A program made the position numbers and the translations under genes. Shown here one piece after another: positions 23,501 through 38,500 of a DNA stretch of 64,000 bases; the first letter of the stretch is position 1, and the number at the start of each line of letters is the position of its first letter. The notes under the pieces were generated by a model. It saw only the letters and a program-made list of their open reading frames with translations, did not search any database and had not been told where the DNA came from. This DNA comes from Apostichopus japonicus (lineage: Eukaryota; Echinodermata; Holothuroidea; Aspidochirotida; Stichopodidae): assembly GCF_037975245.1 (NCBI RefSeq), contig NC_092579.1, positions 24,473,166 to 24,537,165 on the forward strand. The letters run 5' to 3'.

Positions 23501-26500
23501 CAGGAGTATGACAGAGACCTGTGGAGAGATGAAGCAATATTATTGTATAACTAACGTATTAGTCAGTTTATGAATCTACTATTGGACATAACTAATATTT
23601 CAATTAATGATTTGAAAAGGATTCCAATAATTTGAAAAGCCATTGATTCTAACCTCATCATTGAGCTCAATTATTTCTAGATCACAGATCCTATGGGCAA
23701 GTGCATCTCTTTCTTCAATGTTGACTGTTTTTAGTAACTCCTTAGCTCTGTCTGACAGTTGTTGCTGAAATTGCTCCTGAGCAGAAGATGGTTTTGATTT
23801 GATCTGCAAGAGAAAAAAAAGACTGCATATTTATACACATTGTTATACAAGAGGTAGTGGAAGAGACGTACATGATACCACATATTCAAGGTAAAATAAC
23901 ACACAAATGAGACCCACACCATTGCATTAGCATGGAGAATGTGAAACCTTAGAAACAGCACAAATAGGTTGATACACACTTCACTAAATAAGGTTAAGAG
24001 GCAGACATACACAGTACCTCATGATCATTGGATAAATACAACAAATGGATCAAGAAACCCATAACCAGGTCAAGATATCTCATAAAAACTATGTAAATTG
24101 GTGTCATCTTAACAGTAAAAATACATAAACTGATACACATTTCTACATGAAACAACCAGTCAACATACCTCATTAAGATCAAGATTATGCAACCATTGCC
24201 ACTCTTCTTGAGAAACATTGGGATTGTCTCTAATTTTGAGGTGAGGCAGGATGTTTGGTTGTTTCTCAGGGACTTGAACCCTGATAGTGTCGACTGAGCT
24301 CCTCATCCGAAGGTATGCCAGGTACAACCCTCTTGTTAATGGGTGACCACTAGACCTGTTGTGGATCAACTTCTCCTGTAAACAAACCATAAATAGTTTA
24401 TCTTCTGACTGCTTTCAGAGCAGTGATAACAAAAGCTGCATATTTTATATTGTAGGAAATCTTGTGAAGTCAAACAGAACACGTCAGATTGAACAAAATA
24501 GATAAAAATTTCGCCGCTGTATAGTAACATGAGAGAGATTCTTATCATTCAATCCAGGAAAGCTGCCTGCAGGTTATGAATTGTTCTAGTTCCATCATTC
24601 TACATTCAGATACAATCTCTGCTGCTGCTTGCTGTATCTGTCCTCTTAATTGACAAATGTTTACAGTTCCATCTACATCGCCTATACAAACTAAAACCAA
24701 CAGGCCCTGAGTAGACTTGACAAGTTGCTATAGAGATGCTACGTAACAGAAGACTGTTTACAAATCCATTAACAAACTGACAATATTGGTTGGAAAGACA
24801 GATTGATTCCTTCCACCCTATACTTGAAATTTTACTTATACTTACTGGCAAGCTGTTCATGAGTAACTCTGAAGCAGAAGGAGTTTCCGTGCTCATAGAT
24901 TTACGTTTCAGCATTCTGTTAAGAGGAATCCATTTCACTGCTGTAGATGGCAACATTCTTGGCTCCTGCAAAAAACACAGTTAACTTCTTTGTATGTTTG
25001 CACAAGTACTCTGTGAGATTGTCTTACAACTGTTTCAACACAACTAGCAATCACTTTCTATAGTATCAATCTAATTCATGAAACTGCTGAAGATATGGGA
25101 CGGGTGCAAGTGATGGTCTGTAGTAATAAGTTGTGGGATGGGAGGGTTGGGGGGATGTCCTCACCTTTATATGACTCATAAGCAGCCATATCATAGTCCC
25201 ATGGTTGTCCCTAATGGGCTCAAAATACAGTTGTCCAAGATCCTGGACACAGAGAACACTCTGGAGGTGTGCGACCGCAGAGAGTAGTTTGTTACGAAAC
25301 AGGACCGTAGCAGAAGATGAATTGGAATGTGAGAGATCAGTGCGCAGGAGATCTACATCTTCCCAGGTCTTGGCAACCTAAAGGAAAATCAATATTTCAT
25401 CAGTCATTTAAACCCTCTGGAACACATCAAATAATATGTTGCTTGCGTGTCAAATATCCTCAAGAAAAGAGTGTTTGCTTCTAAATGAAATGCTTCAATG
25501 TGGAATACAGTTATATAGTTTTTTTCAGCATTTCCTATTTATTGTAGATATTGCTTTAAATGTTTCAATATCCATAAATAGAATTTTCACAATCTTAACA
25601 TCTATGCATATCTGGTTGTATTGTAACATGTATGGTTGTATTGTAACATATATGGTTGTATTGTGACATGTATGGTTGTATTGTAACATGTATGGTTGTA
25701 TTGTAACATGTATGGTTGTATTGTAACATATATGGTTGTATTGTAACATATATGTTTGTATTGTAACATGTATGGTTGTATTGTAACATGTATGGTTGTA
25801 TTGTAACATATATGGTTGTATTGTAACATGTATGGTTGTATTGTAACATATATGGTTGTATTGTAACATGTATGGTTGTATTGTAACATATATGGTTGTA
25901 TTGTAAAATTTTAGCAAGGAAGTAAAAACCTGAATACCTCATGGGAGTAAAGATAGCTTACCTTCATAAACCAGAGGAAGTCCTGTTGATAGTTACTTGG
26001 GAAGTTTTCATCTGCCTCCACTATTGGTATATGGTCTTCTGTTGTCACCATTATCCTGTCTTCATGGTACAGGATGGTTGCCAAATAGATACCTCTGAAA
26101 AGGGAGAAACCACATCATGGTAAAACCGTGCTGGAAGCCGAACCATTGAAGTAGGCATTTTACTTACATAAAACATTAACAAATCATACAGAAATAACAT
26201 TAAAATACTATACTCAAATCATATACAAATAAAAATCACACACAATATCAAAAACGAATTAAAAAAAGATATTTCAAGAATGCAAATAGCAAAACCTAAA
26301 AAGTCTTTACCGTTTAAGGTGTTTCTGGAACTTTGGTGCAGATTGGAAAAAATTCTTTAGACTCTTTCTGACTGTTTTTCTAACTTGACTGGGTGATGCA
26401 CGAGGAGAACTCACTGTTGAAAAGTTAAAATATATGTGATTGCAGAAACTAAGAGAGCGTCAATTCAAACTTCTTTGAGACCAAAAGAAGAAGAATTAAA

Positions 26501-29500
26501 GTCACAGACACATATTACATGTTGAAGATTGCTTATGAACATAAATAAGATAATCTAGAATAATTACTTCTCATTTCAGCAGAATCAGCTGGTCTGCTAT
26601 CTCGAACCTTTCTAAAGAGCTCGTCTACAAGAAACAGTTGATTGCTGAATCTTGGGCTACTGTTCTCGCAATCTCTCCAACCTGCAAAATGAAACAAAAC
26701 ATGGGAAACAAAAATAAATCTAGACAACCTTTGATATGGTCCTACATCTAGTTCTTTTCAGAAACAAGCAGTGCCATTTATAAGTGGGTTTGTTCTAGGC
26801 AGCAGCATAAAACAGAGATCTTATATGGAGGCAGCAGGGAGATTGACTTACTTGATGGAACAGCGCAGGATGGGCTTGAGGTTTGAGAGGGTCCAAAGCC
26901 CTTCATGTTAAAAGCAGAAACCCTCACATAGTATGTAGTTCCCTGTTGATGTAAAAAAAATGAAAACAAGCATAGAAATGTTAACTTGATCCATATTCGA
27001 AATGTGACCACTGTATGTTAATATATTACAAATGGAAATCCATTTTTAAATGAATATTTCTTGTGAATATTGCACCACCATAATTATACCTAGTGGTCTG
27101 ACATTTGCATTTACAAAAGCAATTGGATGGTTTGCTCATCGTTATATTACTACAACTACTGAGATTGAAGTAGTTAATAAAATGATGGAGCTATTAGATG
27201 ACATCTTGATTCAGACTAGCTTACCTTAATTAATCCTTGGATGACATAAGAAAGATTCCGAACATCATACAGTATGTGCTCCCCCGATAACAACTGAAAA
27301 TCCTCAGATGTTGTCCACTCAACTAAACAAAGAAAGAAAGAATCACTCAATTTCTGGCTTCTGTTAATATCATATCATGCATAATCCATTATGTGTAAAG
27401 GTGTGTTAAACAAACCATATACGAAACCCTAAGATGATGACTTAAATAAATCTAATAGGGTATCATATAGGATAAACTGATCAATCCAAACAATGCATAG
27501 AGAATAGTAAGGCACTTGAGGAGCAGAAGCACCCTTTATGACAAGCATGTGCCAAGCACACATCTTATCAAGTGAGGACATGTTGACTAGAATATACTTA
27601 CTTTTGTATCTGGTAACTGAAGCTCCATTAACATTGTGAGGTTCTTGAAAAGACACATGAAGTGCTGTACTACTGGCTACCGTGAGTTGGACAGATACCG
27701 GCACATCGGGGGCACCTGTCATTAAAATAGGACAGTAGACACCTTGCATTAATCAAACTACACATAGACACACCAGTATAAATATTCAGTTAACCTGCAA
27801 TGAGCTGTTGATTGCTCTCTGTAACATTGCTAAACTGGATTGCTGTGAGGCTATTTTATTACCAGTACAAAGATGCAGAAGTTATCAAACATGATCATTG
27901 CAGGTTTGCTTTCACAGCCAAACCCAAGACTGAAACGACTTGGCGAAATTTATGAGAGAAAACTCTGTACACCCATTGGCACAGGCAGGTGGCTGGATAC
28001 AGCACATGTAATGCCACAACAAAGGCTAACAAACTACAAAACAGCAAAAACAAAGGAAGCTTACGAGCACTCTCAAAGCCTTTCTTCATCCGTGTAAGAA
28101 GTTGTAATTGCCATTCCCATTCCATTAACTGCTTGCCAAGATCCTGAACAGATAAAACAAAAACACAACAAAAATGACTATAGAGAACTATACTTACAGT
28201 GATATGATGATATGATACTGTAAAATCAAGAAATAATATTCATTTCATACACTCACCTTTGTATTAGCATCCTTAATTTTGTTGGAGTTCACTATTCTGG
28301 AAGTTAAATCCTTAATGATACGCTCAGCACTGTTTATTAATTTGTTCAGCTTTGTTATTCTGGCGTCTTTCATCAGAACTGGAAGAAATAATGGATAGGT
28401 CAGTTGATCCGAAATTAAATATCAATACATTTTATGACAAAACATTCTAAGAAGTTTCATCGGGGCACATCTTTAAAACATGGTTTCATATTTGCAAATT
28501 TGCAATGACCAGAAATGAAAATGTAATCAATCGGTTGATAATGTACTTAAGTGAAAGTGTTTCATATATATCAATGTGAAGAAGGATCAATGGGAATGCA
28601 TCGACACTGAATATAAAGCACTCCAGATGAAGCTAAAAAATGAACATCTTTGTCCAGATAAGAATACTAATCTATCATTTAACATATACCCATACAACCT
28701 TGGGTCTCCTTTAATATTAGGACCTAGAATACAATATTAAGAACTTACATCTGGAATTTTCTCTGGCTCCGTTAGCCAAAAGAAGTCTAGCCATGGGCAT
28801 GTTATTGGTCATGATTGCAATGTCTAATGCTGTGAAGTCATCACTGTTTGCCTGGTTCACATCCAAAGTGTTCCATTTAAGAATAGCTTCAACCTCATCA
28901 AGGTCCTGGTGCTCCACCGCATCAAAGAAAGCTGATGAATAAAGAAAGAACACTAAATTAAGCACCATCCTCTCTCCTACAGCCACCTGAATAGCACCAT
29001 CCTCTTTCCTCTAGCCACCTGAATAGCACCATACTCTCTACCATGGCCACTTGACAAACACTATCCTCTCATTCAGAGTCACCAGCTAAGCACCATCCTC
29101 TTACTCTGACCATGAGCACTAACGTAAGCATTATCTCTCTCATAACCCACTGATAAATGCCATGTTTTCTTTTCTGCAACTCATAAAAAATTAGCATCAT
29201 CCTCTTGACCAGACCCTGACAATGAGTGTCAATTTGTTGTCTAGCTTTGAGCTCAGGAGAAGAACCAGGTGCACAGAGGGGTGCAAAGAGGGTGCTTTCT
29301 CAACGTGATTCCCTCGCAGACTAAGACTAAATGGTCCTATATCTTTCTGGAAGTCAATGAGGTTCTTGTTTTGATGCTAACAAAGTATTTTTTCAATACC
29401 CTAAGACTGCCTCTCTTCTTCTCTTGATAAACAAGTTATAAGCCACATATTAACTATTGCAACCAGTGCATACAATAAACCTCACAATTACACTAAGTGG

Positions 29501-32500
29501 CTCCTCTACTTTCCAAGTCAATTTGCCGATATTATGTCATAAACTCTCTCTTCAAAGTGCATGAAACTGATCTCTTTTTGTTTGTAATAAATCAAAATAA
29601 CAAGTTGAATATGCAGCATTTCCTTCTCATGAACAATTTATGATACTGTTTGGCCTTCACAAATTGCATGGAATAGATTTACAAATTTAGGAGAATATAA
29701 GGCACCTGTGTAGAGGCCAATTAAATGATTATGTTGATACATAATGGGTGCTTTCTAAAAATTCTTGTTAACATGATTGGAATTGTTAACAAATATCCAT
29801 GAAAAAGCTGTCTACTACATCTACCAAAACCAAAGGGAAAGGTTGTATTTTATGACTTTGGTCGTAAAAGAAAAATGAAAAAAAACTTATGCTATAAATG
29901 TGACAGTATGAATTTCACAATCTGAATGATATTCAGCGGGCTCATTCCTGGAAAAGGAACCCTCAGTGCTGAACACTACAATTAGAAATATCTTGAATTA
30001 TGACCAAGCATCTGAAGAACAAAAGCTCTTCAAAGATTTGTGAGAAAACTTAGAAATCATTTTTGCTTAATTTTGTCTCCCTCACTACTATTGGTTTTGT
30101 TAATACCAATCTATCAGGCCTAAAGACACCACACATCTTTGTGGGAATTTCACAGACCTGTACAACTTCTTCTAAATTTCATTTGCAGAAGTTCCCTGAG
30201 CAAATGCCCAAGCTAATTTTAATCTAGTCACATTTGTATTCTTCAGCTTAGTGCAACTGACCCACATTTTGAACAAGGAACTAATACTTTGTATGTGTTA
30301 TGCAATGTGTATTGTATGCTGTGATCACCATGGAAGTCTTCAGAGCTCTTTACATCTGGTTATGATATGCAGCAGGTGGTATGAAACCAGTTTAAATTCT
30401 CAACATGATTTGTATATGCATATATATGATGAGGGTAGAAGTGAAGATAATGAGGTTGTTTGTTCTAACCTTGAAATTCATTGATTAGTTTGGAGCCTCT
30501 CTTTGTCTTATCGGTTTGTCTCTCCATTATTGTGTCCACCTCTAAGCTGCTGCCATGTCTCTTCTTTGCAGACCAGCTCCTTTGCAGTCTTATTGGAGCT
30601 GATGGTGAAGGTGGTATGGAGTTGGCAGACTTGCTTTTATCACCTGCTTGTACAAGACTTTCCATGCTGTGTGCTTTGCGTACATCACCGCTGAGGTAAA
30701 AAAAAAATTAAGAAATTTTAAAATCTTTTGTTTGTTGTTTTGAGGTGGTGCCATGGTGGGGGTGGGTTTTGTATACAACTTACAAACTCTATACATGCTA
30801 AAGGAACATTGATCGTTAATACCATTAGGTTACCAGTTGACATAAGGCCATCGGTGACCTTTCAGTGAACTACTCTCAGTGTGGCATACGTAGCCACTTG
30901 ACCTTTCACAGAGATGGTAATCTTCACTTAGTTTAAAGCTAGGGGTGACAATAGGAAAGAGGAAATATCACCAGTACCTTTAGTAATTCTCTACTTGAAG
31001 CCAATTTTAACAAAATTGCCTTAGGAAGCATTGATTACAACCTGTCATTTTGATGCTTTCAAAACAGTTATTTACTTTTCAGACAACTTAACAATGAATT
31101 TGATATGAAAATGGATAGCTAAACATCCTGATTACATAAGAGGACGAGATGTGAAAAGAAACTTGGCTTTGATTGGTTGAAATAAATATGGTGTTTGGCC
31201 AAAATATCAAAGTTCACAGCTTTCACTTCAGAAATTATACCTGCTTGGAGGCAAAGGAGACAGATTCTGAACAGATATAGCTTTTGTATTAGTGCATTGC
31301 ATGAAGTAATTGACTCTTTTTGCATTTTGTGTATTTGTTAAGTCTGTTGATGCCATTTCCAGATTTATGGAATGTAAACATTTTTGTTGAATGGAAAACA
31401 GTTAAGTATATCCTACAAACTAATTTGTGATATAAACAGAAATGTTATTAGTTCCTCATGTTCATAAAGAGCAACAGCTACTGTAGTGGTCAGAGCTATA
31501 AGCTAGTGTAAGTAGGAGTGGTCTTCGGTCTATATCTGGTGAGACAGTTGTCCAGGAAGCAGTGTGAGCTACATAAACAGCAGTCAACTGAGTGATCATA
31601 GCCATAAGACTGTTAAAAGTAAGAGGACTGTTGTAAGCTATATGACCAATAAGTTAGCTATACAAGCCATAGTCTGAGGATTCAAACCATATTGAGTAGT
31701 TGTAATAAAAAAGTCTGTAAGCCTGGCCAATCAGGGAAATGTTTTCTGTTGTTCTTAAAATTACAAAAGAGAATTGAGAAATAGAAATAAATCACAACCA
31801 AACCAAACATGATGAAAGTCTAAAGAGAAAATGAGTTATATCTTAGAAGAAACATAACAGTTGTATCTATCTAGTTTGCATTATTTGCAAGGAATAATGA
31901 TCAGAGATGATAAGAAGTAACAGTGGATAGATTTGGAAACTTCTATACATAGATATACATGAGTTAGAATGTTGCAAGTACCACAGTTAAATGTTGCCAT
32001 CATATACTTCTTGATGATGTTGTTGTTAATGTAGCGTCATCATCAGGACCAATCAGATATTTGGATGACGTTTGTTATTGACCAGTAGGACTTTAGAGCA
32101 TATTGAGTGGTTACCACACAGAATGAACAAAACTAAAAAAAACCTCTAATATGTTTGCTAGGGGGATTTTTGTTGCTGATATGACTGGCAGTTGTTTATA
32201 TTTTGATGTTTTACATCACTGATGACAACAAAAAGTGAGAAGCAGGTAAAAGCAATGTTAGGAGCATAAATTGTTAGTAGTAAAGTTGTTAGTAGTACCC
32301 AGCATGGCGTGACCACTGCAAAGAATAAATAAACTCCAAGCGTGTGAGCCTTACGGTGATTTCTGTAACAGTCGCTTGTATTCCTCAGTCAATAAAACAT
32401 TGATAAGCCAATCGTGGGGGGCAGAAGCATATGAGAAATCCGATTCATAGTCACTGTAAAAGGGGAATGAAACCTCACAATTTCCAGTTAAATTTGATGG

Positions 32501-35500
32501 AAGTACCCACTGCAACAGGAAGTTGTGTTATTTTAAATGACATGTTTACAGTTGACGACAGTTGACGTTATCTACTTTGACTGTCTGACGTATGTTAACA
32601 AGTCTCCGAGGGTTGTCTTCCAAACAGCTACAAGTCTAAGAAATGCTAATTATTGTGCTTGTTTTGTGTACTTAAAAGAAGATGGAGGATCTCAAGACAG
32701 ACCCACTCAGACAAATATGATTTTGAAAACAGTTTAGCAAACTTTAGAATACAAGGCTGGAAGAGACCTCTTTGACTCTTTTTGTGACGGCACAGAATCC
32801 CCCAGCTCCATTTTCAGACTGATGTGAACTGCACCAATTGACATATAATATCATTAGTAATAAATAGAATGTTTTACTCTTCAATCTTAAGCAGGCACAT
32901 AGAAAACAATTCTTATAACATTTTAAAGCAGAAGAAAGCATTTATAAAATATAAAGAGAAAGTTCAAAAGCAAAGATGATATAAAGCAAAGCATTAAGAG
33001 CAAAGTTTCCACTTGCAATGAATGTAACCCAATCAAATCTTCCAAAGTTATAGAAATATTCAGCAATCCAGCTGTCAGGAAAGAGAAAGTTGCATTTCTT
33101 CATGCATAGCATTTAGAATAACCATGCTCTGGATAGCTTTATGTGTACTGCTGTCCATACCAAATATAACACTCAGATTCTAGATGGATACCATGACAGA
33201 TATATCAAAATGTCAACAAACTGATATTAAAGAATGATTTTACTAAAATTGACAAAAAGTTAAGTGTCGACATGCCAAGGTCCTAGAAGAAGGAAACCTT
33301 TGCAAGTAGATAATGTTCCTATGTATATTTTTGTTATTGTGATAATTATTTGCTGGAAGTATCTGATATGTTCCTTTAATGTCAAAGTGATGTCAGGTCC
33401 CTAGTCCAAGTCTGATTGGATCATCTCCATTGAAATGTAATATTCTTTTCACTTCATAGCACACAAGAAATCAAACTGCATTTGCCCATAACCTTGAAAT
33501 ATATTGTGAGAAAATTGTTGTGGAACTTCAAGTGAATGTCTTCTGATCATCCACTATCGCATTCATTCACAGAGGCTGATCTAATGGTCTGTGTGGTAGA
33601 ATAAATGTTCAAGCAACCTCTTATGAGTCAAAGGTCATTCCTCACAAAAAGATGAGATATAGAAATGTGACCTGCTGAACCAATGACAGTAACTTTAAAC
33701 AGTCTGAAACATACCAAAATCAAATAAGTTTCTTCCTGAAGTCATCCTTTAATACTGGTGAATATTCAAATGAACCTACCTGTCAACACTGACTGATCTT
33801 TGCCTGTGTTGTGGCTGGCTGTCATCAGAACTCAGGGGCATTGCCCTCACCTCTTTTCTTTCACCTCGTTGGCTGAAACGCCTGGCTAATTTGACTAAGC
33901 TTCCATTGCTGCCATTCTTAGGTGACCTATCTCCTGATGTTGTCTGCAGTTTATAGAGACAATATAACAGAGCTATAATCACCTTGTTGATTAAGTACTA
34001 TACTGACAACTGCAATTTGAATACAAAAAGGTAGTATTAATGATTGTACACCAGCAAAGAGTTTAAGCTCACATGATATCACAGGTCACACCATTCCACT
34101 AATCCCTACACCTTCCATCCACCAACACTGCCTACCCATAATCTCACAGCTTAACACTAACCTGCCGCCTACTTGTAATCCTCCCACCTAAGCTTTAATC
34201 CCTCCACCTACTGCTAATCCTTCTTACAAAGCTAGGTCTTGATGACAAACCACTTAAAACTCCTGCCAATATACATAAATTAAACACAGATTAGCTACCA
34301 ACAGAGAGAGGGTTGAAAATCCTAGACAAGGCATACCTGCTGTGCCTGAGGAGGGGCAGTATAGTACAGCTGCGTACAGGTTTGTGCAAAGGGTGTATCC
34401 TCTAAGGATGGTGACGTGTTAGGTTGGTAGGCATCATCATCCTCTAGCCTCCATGCAGCACCTGTAACAAAGAAAAACAAAAGATAAGATGAACCAGGCA
34501 AAACTAGACACATCAGCAGCTGGATGTGACAAGGTTGGAAACAAATACAGATAGACTATTTAAGCAGAGTTACAAACTTGGAAACAAAGGAAAATAAGCA
34601 GATTAGAAAGTTTTAAATTGAAATCTCTTCACCCATTAGTCATTTCATATTTGGTTTCTTATATGCAGCTAATTTTACTCTTTACTTTACTTTTTAAAGT
34701 AGACTGTTAAAAACATTATAAATGAGTGACATTTTACCTTTGTCTAATAGTAAAATGTTTATTTTTAAAGAAGCAGAATTCCAGCTTCTATGAATGGGAA
34801 AGGTGGTAACACCTAAGACCTTGCTTGACAAACCCCTGTTTTTACTGATTTCTCCTGACGTCATGCTAGCAACATGCCATGTTTACATTATCCAGGTGCA
34901 CTTTCTTAGCTACAGAATCATTCAGTTGCTCTCAGAACAAAGTAAAATGAGAAGTGATGTTTAAGACATGCAGTTCATCACATATAGCAAAATGATACAT
35001 GTAGAGACACACAATGGCAATGTCATCTTTCTTTACATATAGAGAAAAATGAATGAAAGTAACTTATAAATGCTTACTCACTCTTTTTTTTGACGAACAT
35101 ATATTAAATACAAATTAAGTAACTTGATATGAATGCTGTCTGATCAAGTGAAATTTTTCTGATTGCAGCAGCTGTCTAACCTTCCTTGCCCATCACAATA
35201 CTACAGTATCGCCTACCAAGGGATTTATGCTTCTGTGGTTTGAAACTCTTGATGGCATCAAACCCTAAATGTCAAACCCTTCAAGGGATATACCTTGTAT
35301 GCTAATTAGAATATATATAAGAGCCACATCGAAAGAAAAGATAACAGTGAGACAGTTCTTAGAGGCTTTATCAATTCATTCATGTTTTCAATATTTCTTA
35401 CTTCTGCTTGTTTTTAATGTTTCCATTGTTGTTAATATTTCAATAAGTTTATTGTACATGCAGACATTTTCTTATGCAGAATCACTGAGGAATCTTGCAA

Positions 35501-38500
35501 CCGATCACAGTATTATACAGATAAGATCACAATTCCTGGTAACTTCCAGAAGACGGCCAGATGTCAATAAAAAAGAAAACAGAGAGACTGGCACCTAATA
35601 AGACATGTTTTGAAGGCAGATTGCGGTGAGAGGCATGACTGGATATATTTTGTAGATTACAAGAAAAACAAGCTTGCTGCATTCAGTGTTATAGGTAATG
35701 AATAAGTGAAATTAGCTCAAAAGATAACAATGGCATTTAAGTAATGAGGACGTAGCTCGTTATCTTTATTTGTAACCAGAGGTAAAGTTGAAGGTTCACA
35801 AACCCCCCTCACACGACTTTACAACGTAACCCCTGGTCATTGGTAACTTGTCACACCCACACACCAAAGTGTGCACAATTCATATAATCCCTCCTGGGGT
35901 ACTACAGTGCACCAGGTCTATGTGTCCCCTGGGGGACTTCCTATAGGTAACAACTAAATGAAAGCCAATTGCTGACATTTAACCATTAGCAAACTTCTGC
36001 CACCAACCTCTCCATTGAAGGGTGTACAACTCAATGATCTAAACATGAACATCAATGACAAAATGTCAGATGATCATAGGTGGTGGTACATACTGATGGC
36101 ATATCACATGATTGGCAAGATATCCAGCCCTGCACAGAATGGCTGATGTCATATAATCAGACGACTGGGTTGAAGTAATGTCATAGGATTATACACAGAA
36201 TTGCCTGGTTGTACAACCTACCACTTGTCAGACTTGAAATCTTCTTAAGATTTATAACTGACCTTAATTCTCCCTGTTGCATCTTTCATTTCTTTTACAA
36301 GTAGACTATTTAGCAACTGATGCAAAACTGCTAGATGTGCGATCATGGCCATTATGTTATAAATGCTACAACACAATAGTTTTTTTGCTATGGAGTACTG
36401 ATTTTTTCATTTGATATTCAGAGAACTATTGCATCAAATGGTACCACAGTGATGTTTGTAACTGAATTTAGTAGCATAAGGTAACACAACTTGATCCACT
36501 CTCAACCTCAGTCTATAACTTGGTAATTCAAAATCGGCAATGAGAGCAATGTTTAATGATATCTAACAAACAAGCTAGTAGCTGAAGCAAGTAGCACTCC
36601 TTGCAGATATCTAAGTTACAGAACACAAATTCAAGAATCTCCAAACACACTTTTGCATTTCGCTTCTGTGTTGTTGACTATATCAGGTAATGCTGTAGAA
36701 CCAATGCTAAGTTACTCATTGCAAAATCCATACCAGAAACTAACCCCTTGGGCATTATACAATGCTATGTTAAGTTTAGAATCATCATTTCTGGATGAAT
36801 AATACAGCCTATTTGCCAGCTAGGTTTGCTCTTATTCATGCAGCAACATGTAACTCTGCTGATTAAAAGCACAAAACTTACCTGAATGTATTAAACCTGA
36901 AAACCTGCACGGAATGTGTATACCTCATGACAAGAAACAACAACTATGGAATGTATACCTCATTAAAAGAAACAGAATAAATGCTTTAAAGGATTTGCTA
37001 ACTTTAAGTTAAGCACTCTATCCATTTAATTTTTTCTTTATCGAATGGTTAGTAATTGATTGATATTTTTGATGCTACCATGCACAGTATTAATGAGTAC
37101 TAAAGAGTATTAAAGAGTTGCATAAATTTCATTTATCTCTTCAGTTACCACTGTACTTTAGATCAATATACTATTGCAGCCAAACAATTGCAATGATCAA
37201 GCATCTGTTAACTATTTATCCTACTGTTAAAACAGCCTACTCATTCTTCTTCTTCTTCAATAAAAAAAGTGAAATTACAAACAAAGCCACAACTACAATG
37301 ATATTCAACCACCAAGTACCCATCAAAAAATGAAGAATAACAGCAATTTCATTAAGGTAGTAAAGAAAAGGAAATGGAACTTAAACATAAACAGAGGAAA
37401 TACTTTCCTACAGCAGTTTTGCAGAATAACCTAAACTCCAAATTCATTTAATAAATCTTTGCTGAAAATGAAATACAAAACTTACTGGACACAATCGTTA
37501 TCGCTGGTGGAATGTGTTTCTGCTTTTTCTTTCGGCTGACACTCATACTTGCATAGTGAGAATGAATGGGTAAACTAATGATATTGGTACACTCCTTCAT
37601 TGAGATAGTATTAGATTCAAGCTCAAACAAAAAAGTGATCTCTTTTCTGTCTTCAAGGTTAGATGGAAATAATATCGTCTTTTTCTTCTCAATCCCCGAA
37701 ATGCATGAAAATGGCCCTGTCACTTGACAGCTCTCCACAGAAAGTTCCGCACTTCAATTTGTTGGAGGACTAGAACAAACATTTGCACTTTATGGTAACA
37801 GCCTATCCACACACCACTTGAAATCCAATCTGACAGTAAGGTCTTAGAAGCAGAATGCAGCTTCGCCTGATTCACCTCAGAAGAATATATATACTGAAGC
37901 AAATTTTTCTGAACGTAAAATTGTGAAAAGTTTGCATTACTCCATGAAGGTGTAAAAGAATATGTTAACTTCAGTAATCACTACTGCATCTGTGATAGCT
38001 AAAACAGCATTCTAAATATAAATTCAGATTTACGCAACAAGTGCTTCAAATCTACCATCTAGCTCCCATTAAGTCATAGAGTAATATGCGACCTGCCAAG
38101 TTGCTCGCCGAGCAGGCACTCAGGATTTGAAACAAGCACTCAATTATCTTTCTACGTCACAACTGTCAGATGTTCAGCACAAGTCTGATTGGCTGTTTCA
38201 GAGACAAGTGAAGTAAATTCAACTTTTCATTGCAATGGTGAGGTTTAATTATAATGGTTATGCCAACCTTCTTTTTGGTCATGACAGCAAGCATATCAAG
38301 TAGGTGATTTTTTTTTCTTTTATTTTTTTGTTGGGTGTGAAACCACAATTTGCTTTACCAGATTTGCAGGAATATCACAAAATGCTTCAATGTTTAAGTC
38401 TCCCCTGTAAGTTTAACTTGGTTATTCTTCTGCCACAATTCACTTACTATTTGTTGATGGTTTAGTATTTATACCTTAGACCAGACAGTTATCTACACTG

